From positions 141,753,240 to 141,817,239 of the forward strand of contig CM077013.1 of NCBI GenBank assembly GCA_039090855.1: 64,000 nucleotides of DNA, written 5' to 3'. Made by a program: the position numbers and the translations under genes. The notes below the pieces were generated by a model. That model ran no database searches. It was not told the DNA's origin and worked only from the letters and a program-made list of their open reading frames with translations. This document shows, in pieces, positions 55,196-64,000 of this stretch. Within the stretch, counting starts at the first letter, position 1. Every line of letters begins with the position of its first letter. This DNA comes from Macrothele yani (Eukaryota; Arthropoda; Arachnida; Araneae; Macrothelidae).

Positions 55196-56076
55196 CGAGG
55201 TCTGATCAAAACGTGTCAGACCACATTTTCTTTCTCCTAAATTAGAGCACGGTGCCCAGACTCAGTGACGCTTTACCTTGGAATTTATTGCGCATGCGTG
55301 AATTTTGTCACGCTGTCAGCTGACTGCCTGACAGTGAAGGTTTGGCGTTGTGAACTCCGCACCCGTCGCATTCTTGTCTTGTGAAGCAATAACTGAGCGA
55401 GTTGAGCAGAGAATCTGCATAATATTTTCTCACAAATTCGGCCACACATAGGCAAAAACAATTCAAATGATTTGAAAGGCTTTCGGTGATAAACCGGTGT
55501 ATGCAACACAAATCAATGTGTGGAATCGACGCTTTAAAGATGAACGAACGTCTGCCAAGAGTGACGTGAGTTTAGGAAGGCCCTCCATGAGCAGGAACCC
55601 AGAAATGATCGAGAAAATGAGTGCTCTAAAAAAGGAGTACTACAAGGCAGTTTTTTGTTGCCTACGAAATGCAGTTCGACGGAAGAAACCTGTGCTGTGG
55701 CAGCTGCACCATGACAATACCCTCGCCCATTCGTTTCACCTCATTTAGGCATTTTGTGGCCAAACACCGGATCCCACAAGTGAGGCAAGCTACATATTCT
55801 CCAGATATTGTTTTTTGCGACTTTCGACTGTTCCCGAAGCCTTTGAAGAGGAGGAGATTTGAAGACACAGAGGAGATCAAGAAAAACACGATGCAGCGCT
55901 TATTAGCGATTCCGAAAAAGTACGATTTGTCAAAAAGCATCCAGCCGACAGCGTGGCAAAAATTCACCCACCCGCACTAAATTTTAAGTCCGCGTGCCAC
56001 TGAATTTCGACGCCACCCACCCTTTGTCTAGTTTGGGAGAAATAAAATGCTGCCGAATATTTTTAATCAGATATTG
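55196..56076 (+). pseudogene. mariner-like element, internally deleted
   Basis: Ends CGAGGTCTGATCAAAACGTG and, inverted, CAATATCTGATTAAAAATAT, next to TA. YATQINVWNRRFKDERTSAK (55497 on) matches the mariner helix-turn-helix region. YKAVFCCLRNAVRRKKPVLW follows after a gap, then QLHHDNTLAHS (second catalytic Asp). The SPDLAPCDFFLF block is only traceable out of frame. Deletions and frameshifts make it inactive. Confidence 0.8.
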
Positions 56077-56080
56077 TACG

Positions 56081-56215
56081 CCACAAGGAACAGAAAAAGA
56101 CTGGCCACATGATGGATGAAATTCGAAAGCATGCCGGAGTGAATTGCCAAAGGCAGGGATGTTGAAGACTTTGGTAGACCTTCATCCAGCAGTGGATTGA
56201 GAATGGTTAATGACT
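56081..56215 (+). mobile_element. RTE 3'-end fragment
   Basis: ~135 bp: AGGAACAGAAAAAGACTGG through CCTTCATCCAGCAGTGG and GAATGGTTAATGA, matching the RTE 3' end. Strongly 5'-truncated. Confidence 0.75.
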
Positions 56216-56686
56216 GTCTAAAGAAAGTACCTGTATGCATGACACATTCCTGCATTAAATGGTAAGGACACCACAAAGGTATGACTCTTTCAAAACGAAA
56301 CGTCCAGCCATGGTTCCTGTTTCATCAAAGTGCGGGAAATGAATCTTAGGGCATGTTACGACGCTATCCCCTTCCGTGGCGTTTCAATGAAACAGCTGAA
56401 CGCAGCACCTATATATTTTTTGGCTGGACTTCCGAACTGTTACGTAAATCATTTCCACGAGAGACGCGGGCGGGTTTGTTTACATTTTAGACCGCGTTGT
56501 GCCAGTTATGATTTAGTTTAAAACCTTTTGTTAGTTGTATTAGTTCTTATCTGTTTTCTGTCTAAAATTCTTTCAGTTATATTCTCAACTTGGGGTTGTA
56601 CATCTATGGACAATAACTAGCACGTATGATTATTCTGCTCTCAAGACGTCGTAGATAAAAAATGCCGCTTCTTTCATCAGCCGATG
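56216..56686. other. Unassigned sequence
   Basis: No feature recognised. Confidence 0.35.
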
Positions 56687-56745
56687 GAGTACCTGAGGTC
56701 AAATCAGATCAGATAATATGTAGAGGATTTTAGGAAGGGAGTGTC

Positions 56746-56972
56746 TTTTTTTTTTTTTTTTTTTGATTGGAGGTTTAACGACCACCGTGAGTAACTCAAT
56801 GGGCTATAAGCAGTCGCCCGTCCCTAATTTAGAGTAACTGGTTTCAGGGAAGGGAGAGAGCCAGTGCCATAAGACAAACACAACATCCATGCCTCACCGG
56901 GATTCGAACCCGGACCCCGTTCGGACGAATGATCAGAGGCCATCGCTTAGACCACTGCGCCACCGGGGCGGC
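56746..56972 (-). repeat. SINE1 copy, young, inside SINE3
   Basis: Complete minus-strand copy with an 18-bp T run. Perfect 12-bp target duplication GAAGGGAGTGTC (56734-56745, 56973-56984). Confidence 0.97.
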
Positions 56973-57037
56973 GAAGGGAGTGTCTGACCCCAGGTCTTAA
57001 ACAACCCTTAGAAATAGGAAGCTAGGAGATTTGAGCT

Positions 57038-57041
<4 letters not shown>

Positions 57042-57070
<29 letters not shown>

Positions 57071-57277
57071 GATTGGAGGTTTAACGACCACCGTGAGCAA
57101 CTCAATGGGCTATAAGCAGTCGCCCGTCCCTAATTTAGGGTCACTGGTTCCAGGGAAGGAGAGAGCCAGTGCCGTAAGACAAACACAACATCCATGCCTC
57201 CCCGGGATTCGAACCCAGACCCCGTTCTGACGAATGATCAGAGGCCATCGCTTAGACCACTGCGCCACCGGGGCGGC
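57042..57277 (-). repeat. SINE1 copy, young, inside SINE3
   Basis: Complete minus-strand copy with a 29-bp T run. Perfect 11-bp target duplication TTGAGCTAGAG (57031-57041, 57278-57288). It is nearly identical to the copy 70 bp away. Confidence 0.97.
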
Positions 57278-57540
57278 TTGAGCTAGAGTGCCTGATAGGA
57301 AATTCACACGGAAGCGAGGTAGAAAAGGGGAAGAAAACGCCCTTATTTATTACCGGGGGGGCCAGTACCCGATGCCCGACGGCTTAACGTGCCCATCCGA
57401 CGCACAGCGGATATTTAGTAGTTCGAACGTTCGTACCTACCCGGGATCGAACCCGAGGTCTTCTCCGTGGCAGTCGCGTACGCTGACCACTAAGCCATCC
57501 GCGGCCCGAGTACCTGAAGTGCAAAAAATATGTATAATTA

Positions 57541-58012
57541 TATGGATGCAATGGTCAGGTGATGCGCAAACATATCGTAGCCTCTCTTTGACAAATGGCA
57601 ACACCGTCTACTCACAGTGCATCTTGTTCCCACTAAAGGGGCTCTGGCGACCATGAAATAACAGTATAACTATACCACCGGTATTAGAGGAAATGCTCTC
57701 ACACACTCACCAACCGGTTTGCCCAGCGTGGGGAGTTATGCCCCCTCCCCAAGATGCTTCCACAATTTAAACATGTTGCGAGAAGGACGGACCAAAATTT
57801 CGGTTGACCTGATGGACAACCGAAATTTTAGACTAGATTCCAAGGGGCAGGAAAAGACCCAGAAGAAGACCACATGGAAGATGGGTGAATGAAATTCGAA
57901 AGCATGCGGGAGTGGTATGGAGGAGACTAGCTCAAGAAACCGCTGTGGAAGAAACTTGGTGAGGCCTTCATCCAGCAGTGGATTGATAATGGTTGTTGTT
58001 GATGATGATTAT
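57541..58012 (+). mobile_element. RTE deletion derivative (5' UTR joined to 3' end)
   Basis: 57550-57770 matches the 5' UTR of the RTE at 36.5 kb (GGTCAGGTGATGCG, TCCCACTAAAGGGGCTCTG, CACTCACCAACC). 57775-58012 matches its 3' end (GGGCAGGAAAAGACCCAGAA, CCAGCAGTGG, GATGATGATT tail). Roughly 2.7 kb of coding sequence is missing. Near the junction 57794-57806 is an inverted copy of 57817-57829 around a 10-nt loop. Confidence 0.88.
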
Positions 58013-58015
58013 ATA

Positions 58016-58437
58016 CAGGGTAATTCAAAATTATTCATTGGATTTCATTATATCATAGCTTCGTAAAAATGAAGGTATTAATAGTGTACCACACATTAAA
58101 ATGAAAAGAAACGCACCGAGTTTACAAATGTAGCCACTAGATGGCGCAATGTAACGCGTGTATCTGCACCTGGGCGAAAGACTGTCATTGTGAAAAATGT
58201 CTACCGCACAACAGAAAGTGTTTTGTGTCCTGGAATTTGCGAAGTGTAAATCAGTAGTTACTGTGCAGAGAGCTTTAAGTAAAACGTTACAGAATCCATC
58301 CGCCAGGTGATCAGAGCACTCGAAAATTTACATTGGCATCTGGATGTTCGCAGTTACCTTAACGAACAGCTTTCTAACCGCCAAACTGGTTGTTGTGGAC
58401 ACGACGACAAGGCGCTCTACAGGTGACCAGCGGTTCT
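58016..58437 (+). pseudogene. IS630-type transposon, 5' end
   Basis: Starts CAGGGTAATTCAAAATTATT after a TA. It includes CCACTAGATGGCGC at 58134-58147 (a CTCF-type motif). At about 58199 it begins MSTAQQKVFCVLEFAKCKSV followed by VTVQRAL, the N-terminal helix-turn-helix of a common IS630-type transposase. The remainder is broken and runs into a minisatellite. Confidence 0.75.
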
Positions 58438-58690
58438 ACGTCAATTCGTCGACTGCGTCAATTCGTCGACTGCGACGATTCGTCGCGCGTGAATTCGTTG
58501 ACTGCGTCAATTCGTCGACTGCGACGATTCGTCGCGCGTGAATTCGTCGCCTGCGTCAATTCGTCGACTGCGTTAATTCGTCGACTGCGTTAATTCGTCG
58601 CGCGTGAATTCGTCGACTGCGTCAATTCGTCGCGGACAAATTCATCGACTACGTCAATTCGTCGACTACGTTAATTCGTCGCGTTTACAG
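58438..58690 (+). repeat. 15-17 bp minisatellite
   Basis: About 15 tandem units of AATTCGTCGACTGCGTC and close variants, mixing two versions (…CGACTGC and …CGCGCGT). It interrupts the IS630-type element and holds many GTCGAC and CGCGCG sites. Confidence 0.92.
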
Positions 58691-58805
58691 ATTTTGGTTA
58701 CATACAAAACGAATGCAGGAAAACGTACGATTTCGAACGTCTTGCTCCCTGAACAAATTTATAAAGTTTGGACACGCAGACAGGATAGGAATATTACGTT
58801 TTTCT

Positions 58806-60352
58806 TTGGCACTAAAAATATTAGACGGTAAACGGTTTTTGGAACGGGGCAGGGCCCGGTTGGACAGAGCCCCCCCATATACAAAATTTTCGTAAAATCT
58901 ACAGTTTTCAATTCAGAACCACCAAATCTGGTATACTATCTCGTGGTATTCTAACTTAGACTGTAGACGGTTTTCGGAAGCGGTTGCAGAGGGGGGGGTT
59001 ACAGCCCGCCCTACAGAATTGCCGTAAGCTATAGTTTTCAATTTAGAACCACCAAATTTGGTATACTATCTCATGGTACTCTAACTTAGACGCTAGACGG
59101 TTTTTGGAAGGATTGGAGCCCGCGGGGTCAGAGCCCCCCCCCCCCCCCTCATAAAAAATTTCGTAAAATCTACAGTTTTCATCTTAGAACCACCAAATTT
59201 GGTATACTATCTTATGGCACTCTAACTTAGACGGCAGACCGTTTTTGGAACGGGTCAAGGCACGGGGGGTCAGAGCTCCCCACATACAAAATTTTCTTAA
59301 AAACTACAGTTTTCAATTCAGAACCACCTAATCTGGTATACTATCTCATGGTACTCTAACTTAGACGGCAGACCGTTTTTGGAACGGGTCAAGGCACGGG
59401 GGTCAGAACCCCCCACATACAAAATTTTCTTAAAAACTACAGTTTTCAATTCAGAACCACCTAATCTGGTATACTATCTCATGGTACTCTAGCTTAGACG
59501 CTAGACGGTTTTTGGAAGGGGTTGGAGCCCGGGGGTCAGACACCCCCCGAATATTTTTTTTTTTGTAAAATCTACAGTTTTTAATTTAGAACCACCAACT
59601 TTGGTATACTATCTCATGGTACTCTAACTTAGACAGTAGACCGTTTTTGGAACGGATCAAGGCCCGGGGGGTCAGTGCCCCCACATACAAAATTTTCTTA
59701 AAAACTGCAGTTTTCAATTCAGAACCACCAAATCTGATATACTATCGCATGGTACTCTAACTTAGACGCACGACGATTTTTTGAAGGGGTTGCAGCGCGG
59801 GGGGTAAGGGCCCCCTCATATAAAAATTCGCAAAATCTACAGTTTTCATCTTAGAACCACCAAATTTGGTATACTATCTTATGGTACGCTAACTTAGACG
59901 GCAGACCGTTTTTGGAACGGGTCAAGGCACGGGGGTCAGAGCCCTCCACATACAAAAATTTCTTAAAAACTACAGTTTTCAATTCAGAACCACCTAATCT
60001 GGTATACTATCTCATGGTACTCTAACTTAGACGGCAGACCGTTTTTGGAACGGATCAAGGCCCGGGGGGGTCAGAGCCCCCACATACAAAATTTTCTTAA
60101 ACACTGCAGTTTTCAATTCAGAACCACCAAATCTGGTATACTATCGCATGGTACTCTAACTTAGACGCTCGATGATTTTTTGAAGGGGTTGCAGCCCGGG
60201 GGTGAGGCCCCCCTCATATAAAAATTCGCAAAATCTACAGTTTTCAATTTAGAACCACCAAATTTGGTATACTATCTCAAGGTACTTTAATTTAGACGGT
60301 CGACGGTTTTGGGGACGGGTCAAGGCCCCTGGGGGTCGGAGCCCCCCCGCAC

Positions 60353-60397
<45 letters not shown>

Positions 60398-60690
60398 ACA
60401 TACAACATTTTCTTAAAAACTACAGTTTTCAATTCAGAACCACCAAATTTGGTATCATGAAACTCTAACTTAGACGCTAGACGGTTTTTGGAAGGGGCTG
60501 GAACCCTGGGGTGAGAGCCCCTTCCCTCCTCATAAAAATTTCGTAAAATCTACAGTTTTCAATTTAGGACAACCAGATTTGGTATACTACTTATGGTTAT
60601 CTAACTTAGACGGTAGACGGTTTTTGGAAAGGGTCGGGGCCCGGGTCAAGGTAGCCCCATGCAAAATTTTCGTAAAAATCTTATCTTTTG
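58806..60690 (+). repeat. ~133-bp satellite array, plus orientation
   Basis: About 14 units. The marker AGAACCACC(A/T)AATYTGGTATA starts at 58915, 59045, 59186, 59320, 59453, 59588, 59721, 59853, 59986, 60120, 60251, 60436 and 60566. Two unit types alternate irregularly. One has ATTCAGAACC and AACGGGTCAAGGC. The other has TTTAGAACC and GAAGGGGTTGGAGCCC. Each unit has a G/C block of the form GGGGGTCAGAGCCCCC that can fold. Confidence 0.93.
60358..60392. repeat. (CA)n microsatellite inside a satellite unit
   Basis: An ~35-bp CA run expands one satellite unit from ~133 to ~185 bp. Confidence 0.95.
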
Positions 60691-62353
60691 TTTTTCCAAA
60701 ACGCAGAGGTACATGTATTTTACAGCTGGGACGCTCCAGGCGGGGGATCAACAGATGCGAAGAACCCGGGAGCCAGGTTCCGGAGGCGGCAGCAGGTGCA
60801 GACTGGGCAGCTGTACTCTGGGCCGGTAGGCGTCATGCTAATTCTCAAAAATAAATTCAAATTTTTTGTGTTGCACCATGCGTATGAAAGAAAATTGTTA
60901 TACTGAAAAGACAATTTGTTTACCCCGTAACATATTAAACGAAACCTACGTCCCTACGTGCCAAATGATCTGTAAGCCAAACACAGTTTTTCATGCAACA
61001 CCTTCCCCCGACTTTCTAAGTTCAGATCTGTCTCGTTCGACTTATTTCCTGTACCGCCCCTCTCTTTCGCTAATTGCAGTTAATTGCCGTGAAATTGGTG
61101 TTTTACGTTGGGGTGTATTGCCGCCTGTCCTGAAGACTATAGTGAAAGCGGTGAACCCCAGGGGAAAAGTATTCCATCAAAAGCAACAGAAATCCAAAGC
61201 GAGAGCAAAACTTTGTTCGTTGGCATTACATCCAAGCAATTTAGGCGAAGTAGGAAGTGTGTTTTTCTACTACGACACCAGAAGATTGTCGCGAATACTC
61301 AGGCAATTACGATACAGATGTGTCCTTAAGACTTCTCTTTCAAGACGTCCAAAGGCCGGCACTAGGGGATGGGGAGGGATACAGTGCGGATGCTCTTTTT
61401 TGTTGCAGTTAGAAATTCTTAAGCTCATTCTTCCTTAAAACTTTGCCTGGTTACCAGTAACTACTGTCTCATGCCTCAACCATTGCACAGATTTGTTGTT
61501 TTTGTTTTCATTCTTTGAGTTAACAGCGAGAAAATATCTGAACTGCGTTGTTTCAGTTGGAAATATTTTTTTTTTACTTCAGCAACAGGGCTTCACGTAT
61601 AATTGCAAAATACTTCGATAGAATAAGCATACCTTACATAAAGAGTTTGCATGAGAAAATAGATTAATAATAAGGAAAATATTCTAAAACCAAAAAAAGA
61701 AATTGCGGAACCGAAAAAGCTAGGTAGAGGAAACAAAAGGCTCTAAAAAAACGTTCATATTTAAAGAAACCTGTAGTCGCTTAATGAGTAAGTGGTATAA
61801 CTCAATACAAAATCATGTGCTGTATTTGAAAAAATTAAAAGCAAGTAGGCATCGTGACTGTCCACAGTTTCCCCTTTTCATCCTGTCGACATTACAACCA
61901 CCACAGAAAAGAAAAGAACAAAAACATAACAAAAACACCCATACAAAGTAAAATGCCCAAAACATAAAAAGAAGTAACCACACAAAATAAAAATGCCCAA
62001 AACATTAAAAAAACTGCAACCACACGAAACAAAATATCCAAAACATGGTAAGAAATTCTGTTTAAAGCACAATGAAGGTATACGATAGGAGAAATATATG
62101 TTTTTAAAACTTAATACAAGTGTCAAAACTGAAATAAAAAGAAAGAAAAAGAAATATTCCAAATTTCATTGTTACTTTAGATATTTTGACCTGTTGACAT
62201 TTCGTAAATTGTACTTGCACTCGGTCAAAAAATATTACTTACAAGGACTCTTTAGTAACTTTTAATCGCTGTGGTCGTATTTATAAGGTTTGCATAACAA
62301 ATCAAGTTAATAATGTTGCGCTTTCACTTACCGTCTCCCGCTAAGGTAGTGTT
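60691..62353. other. Spacer between inverted satellite arrays
   Basis: Holds a 190-codon open frame at 60866-61438 (plus strand) with no domain, signal or repeat that I recognise. Codon pattern alone does not convince me that it is coding. At 61920-62050 a ~42-bp unit (CACAAAATAAAAATGCCCA, AAAACAT) is repeated about three times. The rest is AT-rich. Confidence 0.5.
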
Positions 62354-64000
62354 TCATGACACAAAATTTGGTGGTTCTGAATTGAAAAATAAAGATTTTA
62401 AGAAAATTTTGTATGTGGGGAGGGTCTTACCCCCGGGCCTTGATCCGTTCCAAAAACCTTCTACCGTCTAAGTTAGAGTACCATGAGATAATATACAAAA
62501 TTTGCTGGTTCTAAATTGAAAACTATAGATTTTACGAAAGTTTGTGTGTGTGGGGGGGGGTAACCACCCTTGCCCCGACCCGTTCTGAAAACAGTCCACC
62601 GTTTAATTTAGAACACCATTATATAGTATACCAAATTTGGTAGATCTAAATTGAAAACTTTAGTTTTTACGAAAAATATTTATGGGCGGAGGGACTCTGA
62701 CCCCGTGCCCGACCCGTTCCAAAAACCGTCTACCGTCTAAGTTAGAGTACCAAGAGAGAGTATGCCAAATTTGGTGGTTCTAAATTGAAAACTGTAGATT
62801 TTACGCGGCATTTTTATGGGGGGCGGCCTTTAGCCCCGGGCTCCAACTCCTTCCAAAAACGGTCTACTGTCTAAGTTAGAGTACCATGAGATAGTATACC
62901 ATATTTGGTGGTTCTAAATTGAAAACTGTAGATTTTACGAAAAAGTTTTTATTCGGGGGGGGTCTGACCCCTCGAGCTCCAACCCATTCCAAAACCCGTC
63001 TGGCGTCTAAGTTAGAGTACCATGAGATAGTATACCAGATTTGGTGGTTCTGAATTCAAAACTGTAGTTTTTAAGAAAATTTTGTATGTGGGGGGCTCTG
63101 ACCCCCGGGCCTTGACCCGTTTCAAAAACGGTTTGCCGTCTAAGTTAGAGTACCATAAGATAGTATACCAAATTTGGTGGTTCTAATATGAAAACTGTAG
63201 ATTTTGCGAAATTTTTATGAGGCGGGGGCGGACCCCGGGCTGCAACCCCTTCAAGAAACCTTCTAGCGTCTAAGATAGAGTACCATGAGATAGTATACCA
63301 AATTTGGTGGTTCTAAATTGAAAACTGTAGTATTTACGAAAAAGTTTTTATTTTGGGGGGACTGACCCCCGGGCTCCAACCCCTTCAAAAACCTTCTAGC
63401 GTCTAAGATAGAGTACCATGAGATAGTATACCAAATTTGGTGGTTCTAAATTGAAAACTGTAGTATTTACGAAAAAGTTTTTATTTTGGGGGACTGACCC
63501 CCCGGGCTCCAACCCCTTCCAAAAACCGTCTAGTGTCTAAGTTAGAGTACCATGAGATAGTACACCAGATTAGGTGGTTCTGAATTGAAAACTGTAGGCC
63601 GCCCCGGTGGCGCAGTGGTCTAAGGCGTTGGCCTCTGATCATTCGTCCGTAAGGGGTCCGGGTTCGAATCCCGGTCAGGCATAGATGTTGTGTTTGTCTT
63701 ACGGCACTGGCTCTCTCCCTTTCCTGGAACCAGTGACCCTAAATTAGGGACGGGCGACTGCTTATAGCCCATTGAGTTGCTCACGGCGGTCGTTAAACCT
63801 CCAATAAAAAAAAACTATAGTTTTTAAGAAAATTTTGTATGTGGGGGGCTCTGACCCCCGGGCCTTGACCCGTTCCAAAAACTGTCTGCCGTCTAAGTTA
63901 GAGTACCATAAGATAGTATACCAAATTTGGTGGTTCTAAGATAAAAACTGTAGATTTTACGAAATTTTTTATGAGGGGGCCCGACCCCGCGGGCTCCAAC
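62354..64000 (-). repeat. ~133-bp satellite array, minus orientation
   Basis: Same units as at 58806-60690, inverted: ACCAAATTTGGTGGTTCTAA recurs about every 130-140 bp to the window end, with the same two types. A nearly exact pair of neighbours (units around 63300 and 63430) shows recent unit duplication. One unit is split by SINE1. The array continues past the window. Confidence 0.92.
63598..63810 (+). repeat. SINE1 copy inside the satellite
   Basis: Complete plus-strand SINE1 from GCCGCCCCGG to AATAAAAA, flanked by AAAACTGTAG (63588-63597) and AAAACTATAG (63811-63820). Confidence 0.95.

Larger units (their letters stand above)
56700..57507 (-). repeat. SINE3 copy containing two SINE1 insertions
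   Basis: Flanked by GAGTACCTGAGGT (56687-56699) and GAGTACCTGAAGT (57508-57520), a 13-bp duplication with one change. Without the two SINE1 insertions and their duplications it is ~322 bp, giving the best full-length copy of the family. Head on the minus strand: GCGGATGGCTTAGTGGTCAG and CGGGTTCGATCCCGGG; tail: GATCTGATTTGA-like. It shows that SINE1 was active after SINE3. Confidence 0.92.

Noticed and set aside
58438..58690. Short repeats as a CRISPR array or coding repeat protein
   Set aside because: Units of 15-17 bp without spacers, variable length, and no stable frame. A minisatellite explains it.
60866..61438. 190-codon open frame as a host gene
   Set aside because: No domain, start context, splice signals or homology that I can recognise. 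It lies in a spacer between satellites, and overlapping frames are also open.
61878..62162. 94-codon hydrophobic open frame as a membrane protein
   Set aside because: The Phe/Cys-rich reading comes from an A-rich ~42-bp tandem repeat read on the opposite strand.

Overview
This 64 kb window is non-coding, repeat-dominated DNA from an animal nuclear genome. I find no host protein gene, rRNA gene or functional tRNA gene that I can support. The mixture of tRNA-derived SINEs, an RTE-clade LINE, a Penelope-like element, many Tc1/mariner/IS630 transposons, hAT and TTAA-type MITEs and complex satellites is typical of an invertebrate, most likely an arthropod. The species cannot be fixed from the sequence alone.

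Layout. 0-5.7 kb: remnants of a LINE, a Tc1 element, a mariner and SINEs. 6.0-9.4 kb: an inverted tRNA-like dimer, then a Tc1 element that has been entered by a SINE (itself split by a hAT-like MITE) and by a hAT-like element (itself holding an RTE fragment), and that carries a 50-bp minisatellite. 9.4-10.2, 23.2-25.4, 28.2-28.7 and 31.8-32.3 kb: four copies of a dispersed array of ~147-bp units, each with a TGACCTTTGACCCC (DR1) motif. 10.8-22.6 kb: RTE fragments, Tc1, mariner and IS630-like elements, and SINEs. 26-27.5 kb: a Bari-like element. 29-36 kb: RTE fragments, a TTAA MITE, SINE3 copies and a 1.17-kb Tc1. 36.5-39.7 kb: a nearly full-length RTE retrotransposon with AP-like endonuclease and reverse transcriptase. 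39.7-45.4 kb: a TA-type MITE, a hAT-type MITE with a perfect 8-bp target duplication, a 351-bp palindrome and a deletion-derived IS630 element with ~307-bp inverted repeats. 45.4-47.3 kb: a fragment of an unnamed repeat-associated gene and a Penelope-like element (GIY-YIG domain) split by a Bari-like element. 48.0-49.7 kb: a higher-order array whose units carry a CTCF-like motif. 50.8-53.6 kb: two back-to-back Tc1 elements, the second with a catalytic segment repeated four times in frame. 54-58.7 kb: tandem repeats, a mariner, a SINE3 holding two SINE1 copies, an internally deleted RTE and a minisatellite. 58.8-64 kb: two arrays of one ~133-bp satellite in opposite orientation around a 1.66-kb spacer.

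How the parts relate. The RTE is the obvious candidate driver for the SINEs, but the SINE tails (A-rich) and the RTE tail (GAT repeats) differ, so the partner LINE may lie elsewhere. Several SINE1 copies have perfect 11-12 bp target duplications and are very alike, so that family moved recently. All transposases seen are broken; the RTE is the least damaged. A recurring theme is short-spacer inverted duplications (loops of 3-10 nt), several of them at the internal break of a deleted element.
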